DNA of 64,000 nt from Exiguobacterium sp. (GTDB lineage Bacteria > Bacillota > Bacilli > Exiguobacteriales > Exiguobacteriaceae): the NCBI RefSeq assembly GCF_020832205.1, contig NZ_JAFIFD010000048.1:1-64000 (forward strand). Direction: 5' to 3'. Below, piece after piece: positions 53,517 to 61,613 of this stretch. Under the pieces are notes generated by a model that was not told the origin of the DNA, ran no database searches, and saw nothing but the letters and a program-made list of their open reading frames with translations. Position 1 is the first letter of the stretch. Every line of letters starts with the position of its first letter. Position numbers and translations under genes: made by a program.

Positions 53517-54610
53517 ATCCCTACTACCGCTCGCCGCAACGTATCGGCGAGCAAAAGCGCCCCTTCTTGTAACACGGACCGGTCAAACGTCATCTCTGGG
53601 TGATGGAGGCCCGGCGTCAAGTTCGCGCCGATCCCGATCATCGTCGCATCGAGCGTCGGTTGTTTGACCGTATAAAAATGAAAGTCATCGCTCCCCGACG
53701 TGACGACGCGCTCGACGAGTGCCGAAGGACCGTAACGCTCCACGATTGCCTCGCTCGCATGACGGCTCGACATTGGACCGACGACGGCGCCCGGCGTGAA
53801 ATCTTCCCAAGCCCAGTCAATCGTCACCCCGTGGAGACTAGCGATTTGAGACAACATCGTCTCGACGCGGTCACGTAAAGCGAGCAGCTCATCGTTCGCT
53901 TGTGCGCGCACATCAATCGAAAACGTGGCGTTGCCCGGGATGATGTTCAAGTTATCACTTCCTGCCTGGACGCCTGTCAACTTGATCGAGTGTGGCTCGA
54001 ACGGGGACAAATAAATATTTTTCAACTGTTGCTGAATCGTGAACACGACATCGAGCGCATTTTGCCCTTGGTGCGGGCGCGCACCGTGCGCATCGTCCCC
54101 GAGGATACGGCCTTTCATAAAAATGGCGGCCCCGTGTTGAATCGTCGCCGCAAATTGACCGAGTGCCAGCTCCTCGGCAGGACGCAAGTGAATGCCATAC
54201 AGCTCGGTCACGTCGGCGAGTGCCCCTTTTGAAATCATCGCGAGCGAACCGTTCCCTTGTTCTTCGGCCGGTTGAAAGATGAACCGGATTCGTTTCGACA
54301 ACTCCTCATGTCTCAAGATGTCGAGCGCGCCGAGCACCATGCTGATGTTGGCGTCGTGCCCGCACGAATGGTTTGCTTTGAACGTTCCGTCAACTTGTTG
54401 CCATAAGGCGTCAATATCGGCGCGGACGGCGATGACTTCCTCCCCAGCACCGATTTCGGCGATGACACCCGTGACGTCGTCGTACGTCTCGTGACGAACT
54501 CCCCATGACGCCAGGATGGCCGCAATCGTCGATGTCGTTTCAACTTCTTTCCAACTCACTTCAGGATGAGCGTGAAAGTGTTCGAACCATGTCAGTACGT
54601 TTGTACTCAT
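53501..54610 (-). CDS. M20-family amidohydrolase (amidase/aminoacylase type)
   Basis: 369 residues. Metal ligands appear in HSCGHDANISMV, FQPAEEQGNGS, YGIHLRPAEE and GLHHPEMTFDR, the order found in N-acyl-amino-acid amidohydrolases and N-acetyldiaminopimelate deacetylases. The N-terminal HPEVSWKEVETT is also typical. The smaller dimerisation domain is about 170-290. GGAGGG precedes the ATG. Located next to the NhaC-type gene and near the epimerase, it would release free amino acids from acylated or peptide-linked forms. Substrate not proven. Confidence 0.9.
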   Translation of the reverse strand: MSTNVLTWFEHFHAHPEVSWKEVETTSTIAAILASWGVRHETYDDVTGVIAEIGAGEEVIAVRADIDALWQQVDGTFKANHSCGHDANISMVLGALDILRHEELSKRIRFIFQPAEEQGNGSLAMISKGALADVTELYGIHLRPAEELALGQFAATIQHGAAIFMKGRILGDDAHGARPHQGQNALDVVFTIQQQLKNIYLSPFEPHSIKLTGVQAGSDNLNIIPGNATFSIDVRAQANDELLALRDRVETMLSQIASLHGVTIDWAWEDFTPGAVVGPMSSRHASEAIVERYGPSALVERVVTSGSDDFHFYTVKQPTLDATMIGIGANLTPGLHHPEMTFDRSVLQEGALLLADTLRRAVVGIETGA

Positions 54611-54632
54611 GTTGCATCCCTCCGTATGTACA

Positions 54633-54977
54633 TTATATTTTCTTTACTCCTTTGATGAGCACCCACTGCAGCGGCAGACGAGCCCATGTCACCCAGTTCG
54701 GAATCGGTCTCCTTCCAAGACGTGACGGCTTGAGCGCCATATTGATGTTTGCCGGGAAGACGGCGAGCAAGAAGGCCGGCAACGTCTTTTTGACGAAACC
54801 CGTCCCGCGGTTCATGAGCAACAACGCGCCGTAGACGATTTCGATCACGCCGCTTGCCTGAACCATGAATCGCTTGAACGGCCACGACTTCGGGATGATG
54901 GACATAAAGGCACGCTCTTGGACGAAATGCATGATTCCTGCTCCTAAAAATAATATGCCATATAACGTACGAATCAT
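54633..54977 (-). CDS. DoxX-like small membrane protein
   Basis: 114 residues with four hydrophobic helices. MIRTLYGILFLGAGIMHFVQ and the C-terminal FPANINMALKP are characteristic of a DoxX-like subgroup common in Bacillales. AAGGAGGGG precedes the ATG at 54977; ten upstream codons are open but lack a ribosome binding site. It is downstream of HtrA and before the amidohydrolase gene. Cellular role unknown; relatives are linked to redox balance at the membrane. Confidence 0.82.
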   Translation of the reverse strand: MIRTLYGILFLGAGIMHFVQERAFMSIIPKSWPFKRFMVQASGVIEIVYGALLLMNRGTGFVKKTLPAFLLAVFPANINMALKPSRLGRRPIPNWVTWARLPLQWVLIKGVKKI

Positions 54978-55008
54978 TATAACCCCTCCTTTTTTACAGC
55001 ATACCAAA

Positions 55009-55033
55009 AAAGGCGGGCAACATGCCCACCTTT
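55009..55033 (-). terminator. Terminator after HtrA gene
   Basis: AAAGGCGGGC-AACAT-GCCCACCTTT, a stem with one mismatch, followed by T residues on the minus strand. Confidence 0.8.
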
Positions 55034-56288
55034 ACAGTGCCGAACCATTCACGTTTTGAATCTCGACGTCGACCGTCTCCGTCTGGCCGTTTCGAATGTA
55101 TTCAATCGAAACCGTTCCGTCCGTATCGCGAATCAATTCGCTTCGGAGGTCAATGAAAGAAGAAACGTCTTGGTCATTGATCTTGACGATGACATCTCGC
55201 GCCTGCAACCCGGCCCGTGCGGCTGAACTATTCGATTGGACGTCGATGATGATCGTGCCGTTCGTCACCGTTTCCGGTAAATTGATTTGTTCTGTCAAGT
55301 ATCCGGGTGGAAACTCGGACACATCCCGGAGTGACACGCCGAGGGATGGGTGGTTCACTTCACCGGTCTGCTCGATTTGGTTGATGAGCGGCAAGGCGAT
55401 ATCGATTGGAATCGAGAAGCCGACGCCTTCCACCGTATCGGTCGCAATTTTCATCGAGTTGATTCCGATCAATCGGCCCGATTCATTGATGAGCGCACCA
55501 CCTGAGTTACCCGGGTTGATCGCGGCGTCGGTCTGAATGACCTCGGCGTTGAAATCGGCCTGTCCGTTCTCGTCCGTATCGACCGGGACGAGTCGTGACG
55601 TTGACGAGACGACGCCGCGCGTGACCGAATTCTCGAACTGTCCGAGCGGGTTACCGATCGCGATGACCGTCTGTCCTGGTTTCAACTCACCCGATTTTCC
55701 AATCGTGATGACGGCCGGGACGTCGTCCGCGTCGACTTTGAGCACCGCCAGGTCATACGTCGCGTCACTCCCCATCAATGTCGCATCTGCCGTCTTCCCG
55801 TCATTGAACGTGACCGTCAGACGGTCAGCCCCGTTCACGACGTGGTGGTTGGTGACAATGTATGCGGCGTCTCCTTCTTTTTTGTAGATGACACCAGACC
55901 CGACACCCGCCTCGACCGCTTCACTCGAGAAACCAGTCGCAGCAAAGTTGTTCACCGTCACGACAGCCGGTTGCGCCGCCGCAACGGCATCGGTCACGGA
56001 CGTATCCCCGACGCCGGAAGACGTCTGAACCGGCGTCCCTTCAGATGTGACTGCCGTATCGTTCACGTTGCTCGGTGCTTGATCCAAAAACGGTAACGCG
56101 ACCGCCCCCGTCACGAGCGCCCCGATGACCCCGCCCACAAACCCGGGAAACATGCGTCCCATAAAAGACGGTTTGGCCGATTGGTCCGCACGAGGCGGTG
56201 CCGGTTGCCGGGTCGACGAACCGAGTTCGGTGTCGAGCCAGTCTTCACGTCGATTGTCTTCATGATGGTCGTTTCGTTCCATGTTCAT
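55032..56288 (-). CDS. HtrA/DegP-family membrane-anchored serine protease
   Basis: 418 residues. A charged cytoplasmic N-terminus (about 1-45) is followed by one membrane helix (about 47-68), a trypsin-like protease and a C-terminal PDZ domain (about 310-400). The catalytic triad is H149 in IVTNHHVVNGAD, D179 in TYDLAVLKVD and S262 in INPGNSGGALIN. It degrades or refolds damaged proteins at the membrane-wall face. GAGGAG precedes two in-frame ATG codons. In relatives it responds to cell-envelope stress via CssRS; no CssR site was identified here. Confidence 0.95.
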   Translation of the reverse strand: MNMERNDHHEDNRREDWLDTELGSSTRQPAPPRADQSAKPSFMGRMFPGFVGGVIGALVTGAVALPFLDQAPSNVNDTAVTSEGTPVQTSSGVGDTSVTDAVAAAQPAVVTVNNFAATGFSSEAVEAGVGSGVIYKKEGDAAYIVTNHHVVNGADRLTVTFNDGKTADATLMGSDATYDLAVLKVDADDVPAVITIGKSGELKPGQTVIAIGNPLGQFENSVTRGVVSSTSRLVPVDTDENGQADFNAEVIQTDAAINPGNSGGALINESGRLIGINSMKIATDTVEGVGFSIPIDIALPLINQIEQTGEVNHPSLGVSLRDVSEFPPGYLTEQINLPETVTNGTIIIDVQSNSSAARAGLQARDVIVKINDQDVSSFIDLRSELIRDTDGTVSIEYIRNGQTETVDVEIQNVNGSAL

Positions 56289-56405
56289 TCATCTCCTCAA
56301 TGATGTTTCCTCTAATCTCTACCTTGATTATAATCGGAACAGATTGACCCATCGAGAATTGACGGAGCGTTTACAAAATTCTTCACAATTTGCGTCAATG
56401 TCGAT

Positions 56406-57224
56406 TTAGACGATGACGTTCCGTAGCGTCCCGAGCCCAGTGATCGATACTTCGACGGTATCGCCCGTCTGCAAGTAGACAGGAGGTTTCATCCCGTGTC
56501 CGACCCCGGCCGGTGTTCCCGTCGCGATGATGTCGCCCGCTTCAAGCGTCATCCCTGTCGACAACGTTCGAATCAGTTCTTCAATCGGGCGGATCATCTC
56601 GTCTGTCGTCCCAGACTGACGATTTTGTCCGTTCACTTTCGTCTCAATCGTCAACGGGAACGATAGCTCATCCGGCGTAACGATGTAAGGACCGATCGGA
56701 CAGAACGTATCAAACGACTTGCCGCGGAAAAATTGGACGTGCTGCTTTTGGACGTCACGCGCGGTGATATCGTTCAAGATGGTGTACCCGAAAATATGGT
56801 CCGCGACGTGTTCGATGTCTCGACCGGACTTGCCGATGATGACGGCGAGCTCGCCTTCATAGTCGAGCTGATCGGTCAGCTCAGGATGCCGTTCGACGAC
56901 CGCCTCAGGCCCGACGACCGACGTCGGTGCTTTCGTGAAAATGACCAATTTGCCGGCCCCTGCCGTATCCATCTCTTTCACGTGTTCTTCATAGTTCTTG
57001 CCGATACAAATCACGTTTTTGAGCGGCCGGTACGGGGCGAGCAATGTGACCGCGTCGATTGGATAGACCGGGGCGACATCGAGGTCGATGTCCGGCTCAA
57101 ATTCGCGGGCGATCACTTCTAACAACGAGTTCGTATGTAATTGATTGCTGACGTCATAGACGTTCATCCCATCGACGATACCGATCGCCGTCTCTCCGTC
57201 ACGTTCGTATGTACACCATTTCAT
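56406..57224 (-). CDS. Fumarylacetoacetate hydrolase-family protein
   Basis: 272 residues of the FAH fold. Divalent-metal ligands appear in DYEGELAVIIGKSGRDI, and NDITARDVQ and SFDTFCPIGPYIVTPDE are conserved. Members cleave carbon-carbon bonds or decarboxylate 2-oxo acids, such as acylpyruvases, oxaloacetate decarboxylases and catechol-pathway hydratases. The short chain fits the acylpyruvase/oxaloacetate decarboxylase type. AAAAGGGGG precedes the ATG at 57224. No catabolic genes lie nearby, so a specific reaction cannot be given. Confidence 0.9.
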   Translation of the reverse strand: MKWCTYERDGETAIGIVDGMNVYDVSNQLHTNSLLEVIAREFEPDIDLDVAPVYPIDAVTLLAPYRPLKNVICIGKNYEEHVKEMDTAGAGKLVIFTKAPTSVVGPEAVVERHPELTDQLDYEGELAVIIGKSGRDIEHVADHIFGYTILNDITARDVQKQHVQFFRGKSFDTFCPIGPYIVTPDELSFPLTIETKVNGQNRQSGTTDEMIRPIEELIRTLSTGMTLEAGDIIATGTPAGVGHGMKPPVYLQTGDTVEVSITGLGTLRNVIV

Positions 57225-57252
57225 GTAAATTCCCCCTTTTGTATCAGTATAC

Positions 57253-57280
57253 AAAAAATCGGGACGCTGTCGCCCCGATT
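57253..57280 (-). terminator. Terminator of nrdDG
   Basis: AATCGGG...CCCGATT stem followed by six T residues on the minus strand, directly after the nrdG stop. Confidence 0.85.
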
Positions 57281-57737
57281 ACACTTTATTCAAAAAGATG
57301 ATGCGCTGATTGCTAGAACCTCTAAAGCGTAGTGACCGGTCGAGTAACGTTTCCACAAACTTGCCGTCGACGAGTACGTCAGCATGATCGAGAACGTCAT
57401 TGACCTGTTCATCTTCGAGTTGCTCGAGCGCCTCGAGCGTATACCCGGTATACACCCAGACGTTTTTCCCGAGCGCCTTGCAGCCGCGGACGAGCCGAGA
57501 CAGCTCGCGCGGCTGCAAAAACGGTTCTCCTCCCGACACCGTGACGCCGTCCCAACCGGACGCTTCGACCCGTTCGAGCAACGACTCGACCGTCACCTCG
57601 TCCCCGCCTTTCGGATTCCACGATTCAGGGTTATGGCAGCCGCGGCATCGGTGCGGACAGCCGGCTGTAAAGATGACGGTCCGCACACCGGGCCCGTCGA
57701 CGACTGATTCATCAAGTACGGATAGGACGCGCATCAT
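57279..57737 (-). CDS. nrdG: Anaerobic ribonucleotide reductase-activating protein
   Basis: A 152-residue radical SAM enzyme that generates the glycyl radical on NrdD. The iron-sulfur cysteines are in FTAGCPHRCRGCHNPESW (CxxxCxxC), followed by the SAM-contacting VSGGEPFLQ. It overlaps the end of nrdD by 26 nt and ends the operon. It works only without oxygen. Confidence 0.95.
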   Translation of the reverse strand: MMRVLSVLDESVVDGPGVRTVIFTAGCPHRCRGCHNPESWNPKGGDEVTVESLLERVEASGWDGVTVSGGEPFLQPRELSRLVRGCKALGKNVWVYTGYTLEALEQLEDEQVNDVLDHADVLVDGKFVETLLDRSLRFRGSSNQRIIFLNKV

Positions 57738-59559
57738 GTTTCACCCTCGCTCTTTCTTCTTCTCGTTTTGCCGAGTTCCAACGGTCCATCGTGCCGACCA
57801 AGTAACCGGTAATACGGCGGATTCGTTCGATTTGTTCACGTTCCCCGCACGTCGGGCACGCCTCATCAATGATTCCTTCGAGTCCGCAACTGCCGCAACG
57901 GTCGACCGGATGGTTTATCGAGCCGTAACCGACGTCATACTGACGCATGAGTCTGACAATCGACTCGACCGCTTCCGGATTATGGGCAAGTGACCCGTCG
58001 ACTTCGACATACGTGATATGACCGGCATCACAAAGCGCATGATACGGCGCTTCTAGCCGAATTTTTTCTCGGATCGATACGTTCTGATAGACCGGGACGT
58101 GATAGGAATTCGTGTAGAAGGCGCGATCGGTCACTCCTTCGATCATTCCAAACGACTGTTGGTCTTTTAAAACAAATTTACCGGATAACCCTTCTGCCGG
58201 CGTTGCCAATAGCGAGAAGTTCAAGTCGTAGCGTTCTGCCGCCTCCTTTACCCGCTCGGCCAATCGAGTCACGATATCGAGACCGAGCCGCTCAGCATCT
58301 CTTGATTCTGCATGCGTCGCCCCGGCGAGCACGCGCAACGTTTCCGCGAGTCCGATAAAACCGACAGACAACGTCCCTTGTTTCAACACTTCCCGAAGCT
58401 CATCGTCAGGGGCGAGCGTCTCACTACCGCGCCAGACGTGCTGGGCGTACAAGAAGCGGAACTCATCCGCGCGACGTTTGCACTGATATTCAAATCGTTC
58501 AAGCAATTGTTCGATGGCGATGTCAGTATACGCATCGAGCGTCTCATAAAACGATTTCAAATCAGACGAGACGAGTGCGATCTTGACGAGATTCAGCGTC
58601 GAGAACGACAGATTCCCCCTACCGATCGACGTCTCGGCACCGTGACGATTCCCCATGACTCGGGTGCGACACCCCATGTAAGCGACCTCCGAGGCAGGCG
58701 TGCCGTCATAATACGCAGCATTGAACGGGGCGTCGACAAAGGAGAAGTTCGGGAAGAGTCTTTTCCCGGTAACCTGGCACGCCAACCGGAACAAGTCAAC
58801 GTTCGGATCATCCTCGTGAAAGTTGACTCCTTCTTTCACTTTAAAAATTTGAATCGGGAAAATCGGCGTTTCCCCGTTCCCGAGTCCCCGTTCTGTCGCC
58901 TTTAACAATTCCCTGATGAAGACACGGCCCCATAGCGATGTGTCGGTCCCATAATTGATGGAGACGAACGGCACTTGACCGCCGCCGCGGGAATGCATCG
59001 AGTTCGCGTTATGGATGAACGCCTCGCATGCTTGGTACGTTGCCTTGACCGTCTCTTGTTCTGCAATCAATTCGATTTGGTTATCCGATAAGTCGACCGG
59101 AAGTGACTTCAAACGTTCCACATGCCGGTCGTACGTTTTCTCGACGTACGGGGCGAGATCAGCATCAAACGTCGGAAACGCTTGCCCGCCATGCTGCATG
59201 TTTTGGTTCGCTTGAAGGATGATCGATGCGAGTGCCATCGCCGAACGGATATCTTGAGGTGGTCGGATCGTCCCGTGTCCGGTATGGAATCCGTTCGTGA
59301 GCAAGTCCCCGAGAGGGATTTGACAACACGTCGTCGAACCGGTCACATAGTAGTCCGCATCATGGACGTAAAGGAAATTGTCCGCAATCGCTTGTCTTGA
59401 GCGCTCCGACAACAAGTACGCCGTTGCCAACTCTTTTGACACTTCAGACGATAGGCGCGCCAATTTACCGAGCGGTGACTTCCCGTCGACGTTAGCGTTT
59501 TCTTGCACTAAATCTTGATCGGGGAGGACGCAGACGTCCTTGTACAGTTGAACTAAATT
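57712..59559 (-). CDS. nrdD: Anaerobic (class III) ribonucleoside-triphosphate reductase
   Basis: NrdD makes deoxyribonucleotides for DNA synthesis without oxygen, normally with formate as reductant. About 615 residues. Conserved parts are the active-site cysteine in EVAYMGCRTRVMG, the zinc site CGSCG...CPTCG and the glycyl radical site RITGYLVGTMDRWN near the C-terminus. The usual N-terminal ATP-cone is absent: the protein starts directly at MNLVQLYKDVCVLP. GAGGTG precedes the ATG at 59559; 11 upstream codons are open but lie before it. Two NrdR-type boxes are upstream. Confidence 0.95.
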   Translation of the reverse strand, partial: NLVQLYKDVCVLPDQDLVQENANVDGKSPLGKLARLSSEVSKELATAYLLSERSRQAIADNFLYVHDADYYVTGSTTCCQIPLGDLLTNGFHTGHGTIRPPQDIRSAMALASIILQANQNMQHGGQAFPTFDADLAPYVEKTYDRHVERLKSLPVDLSDNQIELIAEQETVKATYQACEAFIHNANSMHSRGGGQVPFVSINYGTDTSLWGRVFIRELLKATERGLGNGETPIFPIQIFKVKEGVNFHEDDPNVDLFRLACQVTGKRLFPNFSFVDAPFNAAYYDGTPASEVAYMGCRTRVMGNRHGAETSIGRGNLSFSTLNLVKIALVSSDLKSFYETLDAYTDIAIEQLLERFEYQCKRRADEFRFLYAQHVWRGSETLAPDDELREVLKQGTLSVGFIGLAETLRVLAGATHAESRDAERLGLDIVTRLAERVKEAAERYDLNFSLLATPAEGLSGKFVLKDQQSFGMIEGVTDRAFYTNSYHVPVYQNVSIREKIRLEAPYHALCDAGHITYVEVDGSLAHNPEAVESIVRLMRQYDVGYGSINHPVDRCGSCGLEGIIDEACPTCGEREQIERIRRITGYLVGTMDRWNSAKREEERARVKHDARPIRT

Positions 59560-59573
59560 CATTTCGCAACACC

Positions 59574-59630
59574 TCACTATATATTGATTCATCGTTCGTT
59601 ATAAACGGTTGAATGACCTATATATTGATT
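59574..59630 (-). promoter_or_regulatory. Pair of NrdR-box-like repeats before nrdD
   Basis: CTATATATTGATT occurs twice, at 59577-59589 and 59618-59630, 41 bp apart. Extended to 16 bp, they match the NrdR consensus ACACWATATATWGTGT at 13 and 11 positions. NrdR boxes usually come in pairs, but 31-32 bp apart; 41 bp adds about one helical turn, keeping the same face of the DNA. Confidence 0.6.
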
Positions 59631-59692
59631 ATGTCACGTTTGACGAATACAAGGCGGGACGAAATTGTGACAGTTGATCCGAGCGCAGATGA

Positions 59693-59729
59693 GAAAAAAC
59701 AGCCGAATCCTAGGCGTGGACTCGACTGT
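59693..59729 (-). terminator. Terminator after formate/nitrite channel gene
   Basis: ACAGCCGAATCC and GGACTCGACTGT form a stem with two mismatches (G-U pairs), followed by six T residues on the minus strand. Confidence 0.85.
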
Positions 59730-59747
59730 TACGATTCGTGATATAAG

Positions 59748-60590
59748 TCATACTTCTTTAGCAGGCTTGACGATTTTCAGTTCGACTTCTTCAGATTCTT
59801 GGGCTTCCCGCAATCCTTTCGCGTTTAACCACGTGTAGATGGCTCCCATGAATAACGCCCCGCCGATAATGTTCCCGAACGTTGCCGGAATCAAATTGTG
59901 GATCGCCCCAGCGAAACTGATCGTCTCCGGATGCGGGACGACGAGTGTGAGCGCGAATAAGACGAAATTAGCGATGACATGATCGAATCCTGAGGCGAAG
60001 AAGACCGCGACGAGAAAGATCATGGAAAAGATTTGGGCGAACTCATTTTTCATTTGTTTCGGTAAGAAAATCGCGAGACAGACCATCCAGTTACAGAAGA
60101 TGGCTCGGAAGAAGATCTCCACGGTCGTATGGTGCATCTTGCTCTCGACGACTGCGAACAACCAATTGTCCATCCCGAGCTCTTGAATCACGCCTGTTGG
60201 TGCGAGCAACAAGGCAAATAAAATCCCCCCAAGGGCGTTCCCGACAAAACAAAGCAACCAGACGAGCATCGTGTCACTGAGCGTCGTATAACCGCGCATC
60301 GTCGACGTCGTGAAGTACATCGTGTTCCCGGTGAACAACTCGGCTCCCCCGTAGATGATCATGACGAGAGCGATCCCAAACGAGAAACCACCGATGAGCG
60401 TCGTGAACGGTGAGTCGATCAAATACATGCCGTTGACGACTTTTAACGTAAAGATTGAAGCGAACCCGATAAAGATCCCCGCGAGCATTGCCCGTAAAAA
60501 ATATTCCATCGGCCGATAATGAATCATGTGCGAGGACGCCTGTGCTTTCTTCCGCAATGATTCAAGTGCATGGATTTCCATTGATGCCAT
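59748..60590 (-). CDS. Formate/nitrite channel (FNT family)
   Basis: 280 residues with six membrane helices. The FNT blocks GGAELFTGNTMYFTTS and VGNALGGILFAL are present, and NWMVCLAIFLPKQMKNE is the second signature. It moves formate, nitrite or lactate across the membrane. It lies just upstream of nrdDG, whose enzyme uses formate, so import or retention of formate for deoxynucleotide synthesis is plausible. The ATG of MASMEIHALESL has AAGGG upstream; 36 codons further upstream are open but lack one. Cytoplasmic N-terminus is basic. Confidence 0.9.
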   Translation of the reverse strand: MASMEIHALESLRKKAQASSHMIHYRPMEYFLRAMLAGIFIGFASIFTLKVVNGMYLIDSPFTTLIGGFSFGIALVMIIYGGAELFTGNTMYFTTSTMRGYTTLSDTMLVWLLCFVGNALGGILFALLLAPTGVIQELGMDNWLFAVVESKMHHTTVEIFFRAIFCNWMVCLAIFLPKQMKNEFAQIFSMIFLVAVFFASGFDHVIANFVLFALTLVVPHPETISFAGAIHNLIPATFGNIIGGALFMGAIYTWLNAKGLREAQESEEVELKIVKPAKEV

Positions 60591-60703
60591 GTCACAAAAC
60601 CCTTCTTTCTGTTTGAATGAACCTATTAAATAAGAACGTATATGTGAAATCATTAACAATATAAGCCCAACCGCCTGAAAAAGCAATCGCCGTTTCAAGA
60701 TGT

Positions 60704-60719
60704 TGACACATTTTTCACA
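60704..60719 (-). promoter_or_regulatory. Possible FNR/Rex-like half-palindrome upstream of FNT gene
   Basis: TGACACATTTTTCACA matches the CRP/FNR pattern TGTGA-N6-TCACA at 8 of 10 positions. It also has one good Rex half (ATGTGAA on the minus strand), with a poor second half. A redox regulator is possible but not shown. Confidence 0.3.
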
Positions 60720-60720
60720 T

Positions 60721-60734
60721 CGTAATCGTTTACA
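60721..60734 (-). promoter_or_regulatory. Candidate cre upstream of FNT gene
   Basis: On the minus strand TGTAAACGATTACG matches the cre consensus at 13 of 14 positions. Confidence 0.5.
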
Positions 60735-60754
60735 TATGGCGAAGTCGTGACAAC

Positions 60755-60782
60755 AAAAAACGACCCTCGAGGAGGGCCGTTT
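60755..60782 (-). terminator. Terminator after L25/Ctc gene
   Basis: AACGACCCTC-GAG-GAGGGCCGTT stem (one mismatch) followed by six T residues on the minus strand. Confidence 0.85.
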
Positions 60783-60793
60783 GAAATCGCTAC

Positions 60794-61450
60794 TTATTCT
60801 TTTTCTGAAGACTCTTCTGAGGCATCTTCTGCTGATTCTTCTGACGCTTCAGTCGATTCAGCACCACCTTCAGGAGCTGTCTCTTCGTCAAGCTCTTCCA
60901 CAGCGACCGGTTCGTTCACAGACGCGATTTGAAGTTCGCCGTCTGAGACGATTTCGTAGTCTTTGTTCTCAGGAATGTCAGCTACCGTTACCGAGTCGCC
61001 GATGCCAAGTTCAGATACGTCGAGCTCGATCCGCTCTGGGATGTTCGCTGGCGTCGCTGAGACCGTGACTTTGTACAACGTTTGCGCCAAGTAGCCGCCT
61101 TCTTTGACGCCTTTCGCGTCGCCGACGAGCGTGACGTCCGCTTCGACTTCCGTCGCTTCGTCCATCTTCACTGCCATGAACTCGACGTGCTTGTATTCGT
61201 TCGTGAACGGGTCAACTTCTGCACCGTGCACGAGCGTGTTTACTTTTTTGCCGTCGATGTTCAATTCGATCAAGGCGTTATCGCCATGCTCGCGAAGAAT
61301 TTTACGGAGCGCCATTTCTTCGAATGCGACCGGTGTGCTCTCGACTTTGTAGCCGTAGACGACACCTAACACTTTTCCTTCTTTGCGCAAGTTCGCGCGG
61401 ACCGAACGTGGTCGTAGTTCTCGTTTCGTTACATTGAGCTTGTCTGCCAT
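60794..61450 (-). CDS. rplY: 50S ribosomal protein L25/general stress protein Ctc
   Basis: A 218-residue long-form L25 (Ctc type). The N-terminal 5S-rRNA-binding domain ([34 protein letters not shown]) is followed by a C-terminal TL5-like domain. It ends in an acidic low-complexity tail of Glu and Ser that is typical of Ctc but unusually long, about 35 residues. It binds 5S rRNA at the ribosome and is stress-induced in Bacillus by sigma-B. I see no clear sigma-B promoter upstream. Confidence 0.94.
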   Translation of the reverse strand: MADKLNVTKRELRPRSVRANLRKEGKVLGVVYGYKVESTPVAFEEMALRKILREHGDNALIELNIDGKKVNTLVHGAEVDPFTNEYKHVEFMAVKMDEATEVEADVTLVGDAKGVKEGGYLAQTLYKVTVSATPANIPERIELDVSELGIGDSVTVADIPENKDYEIVSDGELQIASVNEPVAVEELDEETAPEGGAESTEASEESAEDASEESSEKE

Positions 61451-61613
61451 AATCTTTTCCCCCTACTGGTTTATCGATCATGTCTACATCTTGAGGGTGA
61501 GGCAGTGTAAGAGCCACCTCTCAACCTCGATGCGTTTAGCGACATGTGTATATTGTTCCCAGAGGCCGGTCAAGGTAAACGTTACAGCCCGTTAAAAAAA
61601 GATTACAGCGTTG

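Noticed and set aside
61451..61613. Possible promoter TTGACC/TATACA before the L25/Ctc gene
   Set aside because: Spacing is 15 nt and no sigma-B motif is present; too weak to call.
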